Of a stretch of 64,000 nt of DNA, positions 57,157 through 64,000 are shown piece by piece. Below the pieces are notes generated by a model, which saw nothing but the letters and a program-made list of their open reading frames with translations, was not told where the DNA came from and made no database searches. The stretch spans positions 26,519 to 90,518 of the forward strand of contig NZ_RCHN01000016.1 in assembly GCF_003671495.1 (NCBI RefSeq). Direction: 5' to 3'. The translations under genes were made by a program, and so were the position numbers. Numbering within the stretch: the first letter of the stretch is position 1; the number at the start of each line of letters is the position of its first letter. The DNA comes from Ketobacter sp. Its GTDB lineage: Bacteria > Pseudomonadota > Gammaproteobacteria > Pseudomonadales > Ketobacteraceae.

Positions 57157-58203
57157 ATGAATCAAGGCGCAAAACTCAAAATCGGCATAGTTGGTGGCAC
57201 CGGCTACACGGGCGTGGAACTGCTGCGATTGTTGGTGCAGCATCCCAATGTGGAGTTGACCGCCGTGACGTCACGCTCCGAAGCCGGGCAGGATGTGCAC
57301 GCGCTTTACCCAAATTTGCGCGGGCACCTGGATCTCCAGTTTTCCCAACCGGATCTGGATAACCTGAGCCAGTGCGATCTGGTGTTTTTCGCCACACCCA
57401 ATGGGGTTGCCATGAAGCTGGTACCGGGCCTGCTGCAAGCGGGCGTGCGTGTCGTGGATCTGGCGGCGGATTTCCGCCTCAAGGACCCATCACTTTGGCA
57501 GCAGTGGTACGGTATGCCCCACGCGTGTGAAGACGTGTTGGAGCAGGCGGTGTATGGCTTGCCAGAGATGAATCGCAGCCAGATTGCCGAGGCCAAAATT
57601 GTGGCCAACCCGGGTTGCTATCCCACTGCGGTACAACTGGGTTTTCTACCCTTGCTGGAGCGGGGCTTGATTGATCCCATGCACCTTATCGCTGACGCCA
57701 AATCCGGTGTCAGTGGTGCGGGGCGCGAGGCAAAATTAGGCTCGTTGTTGTGTGAAGCCAGCGAAAGTTTCAAAGCGTACGGGGTCAGCGGTCATCGTCA
57801 CCTGCCGGAGATCAGTCAGGGGCTGGCCGAGGTCATGGGCGCGCCAGTGGGATTGACCTTCATCCCTCATCTCACACCGATGATTCGGGGTATTCACGCC
57901 ACCCTTTATGGCCGTTTGCAGGGGGCTGCTGCAGATCTGCAGGCGCTGTTTGAGTCCCGTTTCAAGGACGAGCCCTTTGTTGACGTTATGCCGGCCGGTT
58001 CGGCACCGGAGACCCGCAGCGTGAAAGGCTCCAATCAATGCCGTATTGCGGTTCATGTGCCTCAGGGTGGGGACACCGTCGTGGTACTGTCCGTCATCGA
58101 CAATCTGGTCAAAGGCGCTGCCGGACAGGCCATCCAGAATATGAACATCATGTGCGGACTGCCTGAGTCAGCGGGGCTGAATCAGGTGGCGTTGATGCCC
58201 TGA
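57157..58203 (+). CDS. argC: N-acetyl-gamma-glutamyl-phosphate reductase
   Basis: Third step of arginine synthesis, NADPH-dependent reductive dephosphorylation. 348 aa; the N-terminal NADP fold has [18 protein letters not shown], the catalytic Cys154 lies in [10 protein letters not shown], and the His-bearing [12 protein letters not shown] and [15 protein letters not shown] are present. The ATG at 57157 is preceded by GGGATCCCT, a weak Shine-Dalgarno. It opens a run with DUF6776, bactofilin and erpA. Confidence 0.97.
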   Translation: MNQGAKLKIGIVGGTGYTGVELLRLLVQHPNVELTAVTSRSEAGQDVHALYPNLRGHLDLQFSQPDLDNLSQCDLVFFATPNGVAMKLVPGLLQAGVRVVDLAADFRLKDPSLWQQWYGMPHACEDVLEQAVYGLPEMNRSQIAEAKIVANPGCYPTAVQLGFLPLLERGLIDPMHLIADAKSGVSGAGREAKLGSLLCEASESFKAYGVSGHRHLPEISQGLAEVMGAPVGLTFIPHLTPMIRGIHATLYGRLQGAAADLQALFESRFKDEPFVDVMPAGSAPETRSVKGSNQCRIAVHVPQGGDTVVVLSVIDNLVKGAAGQAIQNMNIMCGLPESAGLNQVALMP

Positions 58204-58212
58204 GGATCTGCC

Positions 58213-58974
58213 GTGGCCAAACCGGTGGGAAGCCCTGATCCGCAATTGATTTTGGTGCCACAGAGACAGAGTTCACGTTGGAAAAGCGTGTTGCTGTCTA
58301 TACTGGTACTGCTGGTGGTGGCATCCGGGTGTTTCCTGGCCGGTTACTATCAGGGTATCCGGGAAAAGCTCCACGTGCTGGATGAGCGTGCTGAATTGCG
58401 CACCGAGACCGCCGACCTGAAGAAACAATTGTCTCAGGCGCAGGAGCAGTCCGCGATTCACAAGCATGGCAGTGAATTGGAGCGGCAGGCTTCGGAGCGG
58501 GTTCGTAAGGAAAACATTTCCCTGCAGAACCGGGTTTCCGAACTGGAAGAGGCGGTCACTTTCTATAAAAGCATCATGGCCCCCCGCAAAAACGATAAAG
58601 GCCTGCGGATCGAACGTTTGGAATTGTCATCCACCGTTAATAAACGCCGTTTCAAATACAAGGTGGTGATGACCCAGGTGGCGGACAACAGTTCCTACAT
58701 CAGCGGCAATGTCACCATGAACCTGGTGGGCATGCGCAACGGTAGCAAGGAAAGTGTTTCTTTTGAAACCCTGTCCAAAGAAATGGAAAGCAGTGGAATA
58801 CCGTTTAAATTCCGTTACTTCCAGAACGTGGATGGGGAGATACTGGTCCCGGCTGACTTTGTGCCGGAACAAATTGAGGTGATCGCCCAGTCGAAAGGTC
58901 GTAAAGCGACTAAACTGGAAAAGCGGTTTGATTGGAATGTGCTAGAGGTAAAAAGCGATGTGGGGAAAGGATAA
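58213..58974 (+). CDS. membrane-anchored coiled-coil protein (DUF6776-type)
   Basis: 253 aa. One membrane helix at residues ~25-45 (VLLSILVLLVVASGCFLAGYYQG), then a coiled coil (~50-120, LDERAELRTETADLKKQLSQAQEQ and LERQASERVRKENISLQNRVSELEEAVTFY in outline), then a beta-rich periplasmic domain without known catalytic motif. The same gene sits between argC and bactofilin in Pseudomonas, so it likely works with the bactofilin at the cell envelope. GTG start at 58213 after GAGGA. It overlaps the bactofilin gene by 17 nt. Confidence 0.85.
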   Translation: MAKPVGSPDPQLILVPQRQSSRWKSVLLSILVLLVVASGCFLAGYYQGIREKLHVLDERAELRTETADLKKQLSQAQEQSAIHKHGSELERQASERVRKENISLQNRVSELEEAVTFYKSIMAPRKNDKGLRIERLELSSTVNKRRFKYKVVMTQVADNSSYISGNVTMNLVGMRNGSKESVSFETLSKEMESSGIPFKFRYFQNVDGEILVPADFVPEQIEVIAQSKGRKATKLEKRFDWNVLEVKSDVGKG

Positions 58975-59440
58975 GACAAAAAAAGTAGACTTTGATCGTC
59001 ATGCTGGAAAAACCACCATGATCGCGAAAGGCACGGTAATTAACGGTGACGTGAAGTTCGAAGGTGGGTTGTTGGTTGAAGGCACTATCAGGGGCAACGT
59101 ACGTGCTGAGGACGGCAGTGAGGCGCTGCTGCGCCTGAGTGAAGCCGGTCAGATTGAAGGCGAGATCCACGTGCCCAATGTGGTGGTCAATGGCAAGGTG
59201 AATGGTGATGTTCATTCCTCTGCCCATGTGGAGCTGGCTGCCAAGGCAGTAGTGAATGGCAACGTGCATTACAATCTGATCGAGATGGTTATGGGTGCGG
59301 AGGTTAATGGATCGTTGGTACACAGCCAGCAGAAGCCCGCGTCGTCAGAAGTCCCCATTTCCTTCGATAAGAAGGCCAAGAAAGAGGACAAGGCCCCTAG
59401 CCTGGACGCCAAAATGGAAACCAAGCAAAGTCCCGCCTGA
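58958..59440 (+). CDS. bactofilin
   Basis: 160 aa cytoskeletal protein. The central beta-helix (DUF583, residues ~20-115) is made of short repeats with regular Gly and Val, for example KGTVINGDVKFEGGLLVEG, IEGEIHVPNVVVNGKVNGDVHSS, and VVNGNVHYNLIEMVMGAEVNG. Both ends are charged and flexible. Bactofilins polymerise without nucleotide and place envelope enzymes, often M23 peptidases; such a peptidase is encoded nearby on the opposite strand. It starts inside the upstream membrane gene. Confidence 0.94.
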   Translation: MWGKDKTKKVDFDRHAGKTTMIAKGTVINGDVKFEGGLLVEGTIRGNVRAEDGSEALLRLSEAGQIEGEIHVPNVVVNGKVNGDVHSSAHVELAAKAVVNGNVHYNLIEMVMGAEVNGSLVHSQQKPASSEVPISFDKKAKKEDKAPSLDAKMETKQSPA

Positions 59441-59451
59441 ACGGCCTATTG

Positions 59452-59480
59452 TTGACTACTTTAGTGGGACTTAAGATAAT
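59452..59480 (+). promoter_or_regulatory. erpA promoter overlapped by an IscR-like site
   Basis: -35 TTGACT (59452-59457), 17-nt spacer, -10 GATAAT (59475-59480). The segment TTGACTACTTTAGTGGG (59452-59468) matches the core of the IscR type 1 consensus YYGACTRWWWYAGTCRR at 15 of 17 positions. Binding there would cover the -35 and repress. This is known for erpA in E. coli in principle; here it is a sequence-based inference. Confidence 0.6.
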
Positions 59481-59586
59481 CCCAGACGGCGCCCGGTGGC
59501 GCCGTCGGCGGTTAAGAAGGCCAGTCAGAAGGCCATATAGCCAGTGAGTCGGCTATTTAAAGGGTAGTCAAGAAGGAGTGCCAGCA

Positions 59587-59925
59587 GTGTCAGACGCACC
59601 AGAACTGAGTTTTACGGACAGTGCAGCCCGTAAAGTAAAAAACCTGATCGAGGAAGAAGGTAACGACAACCTCAAGTTGCGGGTGTACATCACCGGAGGG
59701 GGGTGTGCTGGTTTTTCCTACGGGTTCAAGTTTGATGAAGATGCCAAAGAGGATGACACTCAAGTGGTAAATCAAGGGGTTACCTTATTGGTTGATCCCA
59801 TGAGCATCCAGTACCTGGCCGGCTCCGAGGTGGATTACACGGAAGGCCTCCAGGGGGCGCAGTTTGTGGTCAAGAACCCCAACGCCACCAGCACCTGCGG
59901 TTGCGGGTCTTCCTTCTCTATTTAG
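59587..59925 (+). CDS. erpA: iron-sulfur cluster insertion protein ErpA
   Basis: A-type carrier that delivers [4Fe-4S] clusters, essential for isoprenoid synthesis enzymes IspG/IspH. 112 aa. Cluster-binding cysteines Cys40 ([11 protein letters not shown]), Cys104 and Cys106 ([11 protein letters not shown]) are complete. An in-frame GTG at 59578 lies inside AAGGAG (59573-59578); the GTG at 59587, 8 nt after that Shine-Dalgarno, gives [13 protein letters not shown], the usual N-terminus. Separated from bactofilin by 146 nt with its own promoter. Confidence 0.96.
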   Translation: MSDAPELSFTDSAARKVKNLIEEEGNDNLKLRVYITGGGCAGFSYGFKFDEDAKEDDTQVVNQGVTLLVDPMSIQYLAGSEVDYTEGLQGAQFVVKNPNATSTCGCGSSFSI

Positions 59926-59976
59926 TCAGACAGCCCCGTCACAAGCCCAACCAGCTTTTCAGATCCTCTTTGCCCA

Positions 59977-61086
59977 TCAGGATCGGTAAAGGCCACCCAG
60001 CAATACCGCGTCCCGGGCTCCGGTGAAAGGGCTGGTGTTCAATTTTCTGCCTTCAATATGGCATTTCCCCAGCCAGGCGAAACACATGGCCTCCACCCAG
60101 TCGGCGGCAATACCCACGGTAGATGAGTCCGCCACCGGGCAGGGATTCAGAGCCTGCAGGCGCGCCATAAGCTGCGAATTATGTACGCCGCCACCGCACA
60201 CCAGGATTCGATCTGCTGCCACCGGCAAGGCCTGGATCGCCTGGGTTGCGGTGCGGGCGGTCAGCTCAAGCAGGGTGGCCTGCAAATCGGCTGGGTCCAC
60301 CGCGTCAAATAGCGCTCCAGCTCGGCTGCGGGCCCATTCCAGATGAAAGTATTCCTTGCCAGTGCTTTTGGGGGCCGGCATCGCAAAATAAGGGTCTGCC
60401 AGCCAACCGGCCAGGAGCTGCTGATTCACGGCACCCTGCGCTGCCCACTGCCCATCATCATCAAAGGTTTCCCCCCGGTGAAGCTGGCACCAACTGTCCA
60501 TCAGCCCGCTGGCCGGGCCGGTATCCATAGCCAACGGCTGTCCTTGGGCCGGTAACCAGGTGATGTTGGCAATGCCCCCCAGATTCAACACCACCCGGTT
60601 TTCCCTGTCATGGGCAAGGGTCGCTGCGTGAAACAGAGGGGCAAGTGGGGCACCCTGACCGCCGCACGCCATATCGCGACGGCGAAAATCCGCCACCACA
60701 TCGATTCCGGTAAGCTGGGCGATCACATTGGGGTCACCCACTTGCAGGGTAAAAGGGTGTTTGCCCTCAGGGCGGTGACGGATGGTTTGGCCATGGCTGC
60801 CGATGGCGGTTATTGCATTGGCGGAGGTGTCGCTCAGGGCCAGTAGTTCGGCCACGGCGCTGGCGAACAAGCGCCCCAGCTCCACATCCAGCTCCCCCAT
60901 CAGATCAATTTGGTGATGATCCGGTGTAAAAAGCGAGATCAGGCGCGCACGGGTATTGGTCGGGATAGGGTGGAGGTGGTGGGCCAGCAGCTTGGGCTCA
61001 GGCTCATCAAACGAAACCAGCGCTGCGTCAATGCCGTCAGCGCTGGTTCCAGAGATCAAGCCAATATAAAGATCATCGGGTCGCAT
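59977..61086 (-). CDS. anmK: anhydro-N-acetylmuramic acid kinase
   Basis: Phosphorylates anhMurNAc recovered from murein turnover, giving MurNAc-6-phosphate. 369 aa, normal length. The N-terminal LYIGLISGTSADGIDAALVSF holds the ATP-binding loop; AIGSHGQTIRHRP, VVADFRRRDMACGGQGAPLAP and GNPCP-like VLLGGLYRS follow. It is translated right after the M23 peptidase gene, whose stop codon it directly abuts (61087), so the two are co-transcribed and both concern peptidoglycan. Confidence 0.95.
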   Translation of the reverse strand: MRPDDLYIGLISGTSADGIDAALVSFDEPEPKLLAHHLHPIPTNTRARLISLFTPDHHQIDLMGELDVELGRLFASAVAELLALSDTSANAITAIGSHGQTIRHRPEGKHPFTLQVGDPNVIAQLTGIDVVADFRRRDMACGGQGAPLAPLFHAATLAHDRENRVVLNLGGIANITWLPAQGQPLAMDTGPASGLMDSWCQLHRGETFDDDGQWAAQGAVNQQLLAGWLADPYFAMPAPKSTGKEYFHLEWARSRAGALFDAVDPADLQATLLELTARTATQAIQALPVAADRILVCGGGVHNSQLMARLQALNPCPVADSSTVGIAADWVEAMCFAWLGKCHIEGRKLNTSPFTGARDAVLLGGLYRS

Positions 61087-62445
61087 TCATTGGCCCAGGT
61101 TGGCGACTTTTTCGCTCTCCATGGCCGCTGCATAGGTGGAGAGTTGTCCAACCATCTGTTGGGCGATTGCCAAAAACGCGTCTTTATCCTGTTTCGGGAT
61201 CGGCTCTGCATGAGGCAACTTTACCGTCACGGGATTACGTACGGCACCATTTACGTAAAACTCATAGTGCAGGTGAGGGCCGGTAGCCAGGCCTGTGCTG
61301 CCAACGTAACCGATGGTTTGCCCCTGTCTCACCCGGGCGCCGGAACGCACCCCTTTGGCGTAGTTGTTCATATGGGCATATAGAGTGCGATACTTCTGTC
61401 CATGTTGCAGGATCACCACCTTCCCGTAACCGCCCTTGACTCCCGCGAAAATCACTTTCCCATCCCCGGTGGCTTTAATGGGCGTCCCCCGGGATGCAGC
61501 GTAGTCTGTACCCTTGTGGGCGCGAATGGTATGCAGGACAGGATGCTTACGGCTCAGGTTAAAGTGTGAGCTGATGCGGGCGAAGCTGATGGGGCTGCGC
61601 AGGAAGGCCTTGCGCATGCTGTCCCCCTCTGGAGTGAAATAACTCGCTCCCCGGTCTGCAGATTCATACCGAATGGCAGTGAAGGTTTCCCCCTGGTTGG
61701 TGAATTGCGCGGCCAGAATCTCTCCGTCCTTCACTTTCTCGCCATCAAGATGCATTTCTTGATAGATCACCCGGAAGGAGTCCCCCTGCCGAATATCCAG
61801 TACGAAATCCACGTCCCAGCCAAAAATATTGGCCAGTTCCATGGTCATGCCTTCTGACAGTCCAGCCTTTTGTGCCGCCAAAAACAGCGAGGAATCGATA
61901 GTGCCTTCCGCATAAGAGGTATAGGGTACCAGCTCCTTGATCTGCATATCTGCAGAATAGTGATCACCTTCGCGCTCGATCAGCAGGCTGTCGGTTCGGG
62001 ACATGACGTACTCGAGTGCCACCAGCTGTTGCTCCTCGATGGCGAACCGCATGGTCTGTCCCGGATGGATTTTCTTCAGCAGAGCCACATCGCCGTCACC
62101 GGACATCACGTCATAGACGTCTTTGGAGTTCAGGCCGACACGTTTGAATATGTGGCTCAGGGTGTCCCCGTTGCGCACCTTTTCGTCTTGCCATTGGTAG
62201 GTTGCGATTGGCTCCGCTGGGGCTTCAGCCAATTGTTCTTCAACAAGCTCCTCTGCCAGCTCAACCAGCGGTTCCTGTGGGGCAATGTTGGTTTTCAGTC
62301 GGACAGTTTTAGTGGCGGTGGCATCGGGGGATGGCAATAAAGTCAGCGCCAAAATCATTACGGCCGAGCAGGCCGCTGCAGCCATCAGGTGTATCCTGGG
62401 GTAGGATGGTTTTGCCTTTTGCTCGTGGATTGAATGCTTCGTCAT
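61087..62445 (-). CDS. M23-family metallopeptidase with LysM-like domain
   Basis: 452 aa. One membrane helix (AAAACSAVMILALTLLP, residues ~22-40), an OapA/LysM-like segment (VRNGDTLSHIFKRVGLNSKDVYDVM), a second linker domain, and a C-terminal LytM/M23 endopeptidase with Zn ligands His and Asp in HKGTDYAASRGTP and the final His-x-His in TGPHLHYEF. All Zn ligands are intact, so it is likely an active murein DD-endopeptidase like MepM. The ATG at 62445 is used; a frame to 62559 lacks support. It is read toward anmK, opposite to the bactofilin gene. Confidence 0.93.
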   Translation of the reverse strand: MTKHSIHEQKAKPSYPRIHLMAAAACSAVMILALTLLPSPDATATKTVRLKTNIAPQEPLVELAEELVEEQLAEAPAEPIATYQWQDEKVRNGDTLSHIFKRVGLNSKDVYDVMSGDGDVALLKKIHPGQTMRFAIEEQQLVALEYVMSRTDSLLIEREGDHYSADMQIKELVPYTSYAEGTIDSSLFLAAQKAGLSEGMTMELANIFGWDVDFVLDIRQGDSFRVIYQEMHLDGEKVKDGEILAAQFTNQGETFTAIRYESADRGASYFTPEGDSMRKAFLRSPISFARISSHFNLSRKHPVLHTIRAHKGTDYAASRGTPIKATGDGKVIFAGVKGGYGKVVILQHGQKYRTLYAHMNNYAKGVRSGARVRQGQTIGYVGSTGLATGPHLHYEFYVNGAVRNPVTVKLPHAEPIPKQDKDAFLAIAQQMVGQLSTYAAAMESEKVANLGQ

Positions 62446-62596
62446 ACCTAATTCGAGTAGATTCTGGTTAACACTGCTAAGTAATTCATTATAAGGATAG
62501 ATGAAAGCGAATGTTACAGAAAGTTTAACTTGGGGATTGAGTCGTCCATCACAGTTCAAATTTCTATTTATTGCGACTGGGGCTTTCTGTGCTCCG

Positions 62597-62605
62597 TGCT
62601 ACAAT
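62597..62605 (+). promoter_or_regulatory. extended -10 promoter of tyrS
   Basis: TGCTACAAT: an extended -10 (TGn) with TACAAT at 62600-62605, one base from consensus. There is no good -35, which extended -10 promoters can do without. It would start transcription near 62612, some 40 nt before tyrS. Confidence 0.55.
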
Positions 62606-62650
62606 ATCGCCCCTTTTTTATGATCAGATCAGTCAGTTAAGGTGGAAAAC

Positions 62651-63856
62651 GTGTCGAATTCCGTAGAACAGGCCCTGGCCCTCATTAAGCGAGGCGCAGA
62701 AGAAATCCTGCTGGAAGAAGAGCTTATCGAGAAATTGAAGGAAGGCAGACCGCTGCGGGTAAAAGCCGGATTCGATCCCACGGCCCCTGACTTGCATCTA
62801 GGGCACACTGTACTGATCAATAAATTGCGTCAGTTTCAGGATCTGGGGCATCACATCATGTTTCTGATTGGGGATTTCACCGGCATGATCGGCGACCCCA
62901 CCGGTAAGAACCAGACCCGCAAGCCCCTGACACGGGAAGATGTCCTCGAAAACGCCAAATCATACAAAGATCAGGTGTTTAAGATACTCGACCCGGACAA
63001 GACCGAAGTCGTATTCAACTCCACCTGGATGGAGCAGCTGGGCGCCGCCGGGATGATCCAGTTGGCAGCCCAGCACACCGTGGCACGCATGCTGGAGCGG
63101 GATGACTTTTCCAAGCGCTTCAAAGCCAATCAGCCCATAGCCATTCATGAGTTCCTCTATCCGCTCATCCAGGGCTGGGACTCTGTGGAGATGAAGGCTG
63201 ACGTGGAGCTCGGTGGCACCGACCAGAAATTCAATCTGCTGATGGGGCGCGAACTGCAAAAGTCGCAGGGTCAGAAACCTCAGACGGTGCTGATGATGCC
63301 CATTTTGGAAGGTCTGGACGGTGTACAGAAAATGTCCAAGTCCTTGGGCAACTATATCGGCGTCACTGACGCGCCATCGGAAATGTACGGCAAGCTGATG
63401 TCTATCAGTGATGATCTGATGTGGCGATATTTTGATCTGCTCAGCTTTCGCAGTAACGAAGAGATCGCAGCGTTCAAGGCCGAAATCCAGGCGGGCTGCA
63501 ATCCGCGGGATGTCAAAGCCAGGCTGGCGGAAGAGGTCGTCGCCCGTTTCCACGGGGAAGAGGCTGCCCAAAGCGCGCACAAAGGGGCTGGCAACAAATT
63601 CAAATGGGGTGACGTGCCTGAAGAGATGCCGGAGATCGAATTGGTTGCGGAAGATGCTGATGGTATTCCTGTACCCAATGTGATCCAGCAGGCAGGGCTT
63701 ACCAAGACCACCGGCCAGGCTCGGGACATGATGAAACAAGGGGCTGTGCGGGTGGATGGAGAGCCGGTTAAGGATCTTAAAGCCCGCCTGGGTGCGGGTG
63801 GTCCTTACGTTTGTCAGGCGGGCAAAAAGAAGTTTGCGCGGGTCACGATCAAGTAG
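62651..63856 (+). CDS. tyrS: tyrosyl-tRNA synthetase
   Basis: Class I synthetase, 401 aa, TyrRS group with HIGH-like HLGH at 49-52 ([16 protein letters not shown]) and KMSKS at 227-231 ([10 protein letters not shown]). C-terminal S4 RNA-binding domain ([17 protein letters not shown]). The GTG at 62642 lies within AAGGTGG, while the GTG at 62651, 5 nt after it, gives [18 protein letters not shown], typical for the family. It is followed by an rRNA promoter, the same order as in Pseudomonas. Confidence 0.96.
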   Translation: MSNSVEQALALIKRGAEEILLEEELIEKLKEGRPLRVKAGFDPTAPDLHLGHTVLINKLRQFQDLGHHIMFLIGDFTGMIGDPTGKNQTRKPLTREDVLENAKSYKDQVFKILDPDKTEVVFNSTWMEQLGAAGMIQLAAQHTVARMLERDDFSKRFKANQPIAIHEFLYPLIQGWDSVEMKADVELGGTDQKFNLLMGRELQKSQGQKPQTVLMMPILEGLDGVQKMSKSLGNYIGVTDAPSEMYGKLMSISDDLMWRYFDLLSFRSNEEIAAFKAEIQAGCNPRDVKARLAEEVVARFHGEEAAQSAHKGAGNKFKWGDVPEEMPEIELVAEDADGIPVPNVIQQAGLTKTTGQARDMMKQGAVRVDGEPVKDLKARLGAGGPYVCQAGKKKFARVTIK

Positions 63857-63870
63857 CCTGTAAGGTGTTG

Positions 63871-64000
63871 AATAAAATAGTTAAAAAAAGCGTTGACGTT
63901 GTAATTGAGATGCCTATAATGCGCACCACTTCGACGGGATAGGCGCTCAGAGATGAGGCAGCCGGAGCGGAGAAGGACGCAAAACGGGGCATTGAGCTGG
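63871..64000 (+). promoter_or_regulatory. rRNA operon promoter and start of leader
   Basis: -35 TTGACG (63893-63898), 16-nt spacer, consensus -10 TATAAT (63915-63920), and a G+C-rich start region GCGCACC. An A/T-rich block (63871-63890) upstream resembles an UP element. The next 80 nt carry no start codon with Shine-Dalgarno and look like an rRNA leader. By synteny with Pseudomonas, where tyrS precedes 16S rRNA, the 16S gene should begin beyond the window. Confidence 0.78.

Overview
The window is a chromosomal segment of a gammaproteobacterium, about 57% G+C by eye. Two conserved blocks point to the Pseudomonas / Oceanospirillales / Alcanivorax-like part of the class: ftsH-folP-glmM-tpiA-secG-tRNA-Leu-tRNA-fMet-rimP-nusA-infB-rbfA-truB-rpsO-pnp, and hemJ-argC-(DUF6776)-bactofilin-erpA-anmK-M23 peptidase-tyrS followed by an rRNA promoter, the order known from Pseudomonas. 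Genes for membrane-lipid isomerisation, a cytochrome P450, DUF2236 oxygenases and epoxide hydrolysis, plus a proteobacterial one-substrate sortase, suggest a lipid- or hydrocarbon-using, possibly marine organism. That last step is inference; no 16S sequence is present.

Layout. 1-4.3 kb: end of ftsH, folate, peptidoglycan and glycolysis genes, secG, two tRNAs, then the rimP leader with two terminator-like hairpins. 4.3-13.2 kb: the rimP-nusA-infB-rbfA-truB-rpsO-pnp block. 13.4-20.8 kb: a START-domain protein; then on the minus strand an exported epoxide-hydrolase-like protein, a NarL-type two-component pair and the fatty acid cis/trans isomerase. 19.8-23.9 kb: leuS-lptE-holA (minus), with 4-nt overlaps. 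24.1-31.9 kb: an accessory lipid-oxidation region holding a saccharopine-dehydrogenase-like reductase, two TetR regulators, two MpaB/DUF2236 oxygenases, a P450 and an SDR, with clear palindromes next to both TetR genes. 31.9-38.3 kb: two tandem formate-dehydrogenase-like molybdoenzymes and an SLC13 permease. 38.5-41.2 kb: VIT/VWA sortase substrate and its class GN sortase. 41.2-47.0 kb: miaB, then phoL-ybeY-corC-lnt, with a structured non-coding RNA of about 205 nt between miaB and phoL, preceded by a good sigma-54 promoter. 47.2-52.5 kb: SCO/PCuAC copper genes with a dienelactone hydrolase, pirin, azoreductase, LysR and a cysteine-rich DUF4124 protein. 52.8-57 kb: ndh, and clcA-hemJ-cupin. 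57-64 kb: argC to tyrS, and a strong rrn-type promoter at the right edge.

Most of the window is housekeeping. The parts most worth attention are the sigma-54 RNA (45.43-45.66 kb), the DUF2236/P450 region, the partnerless tandem molybdoenzymes, the sortase pair, the cti/two-component neighbourhood, and cis elements at rimP and erpA.
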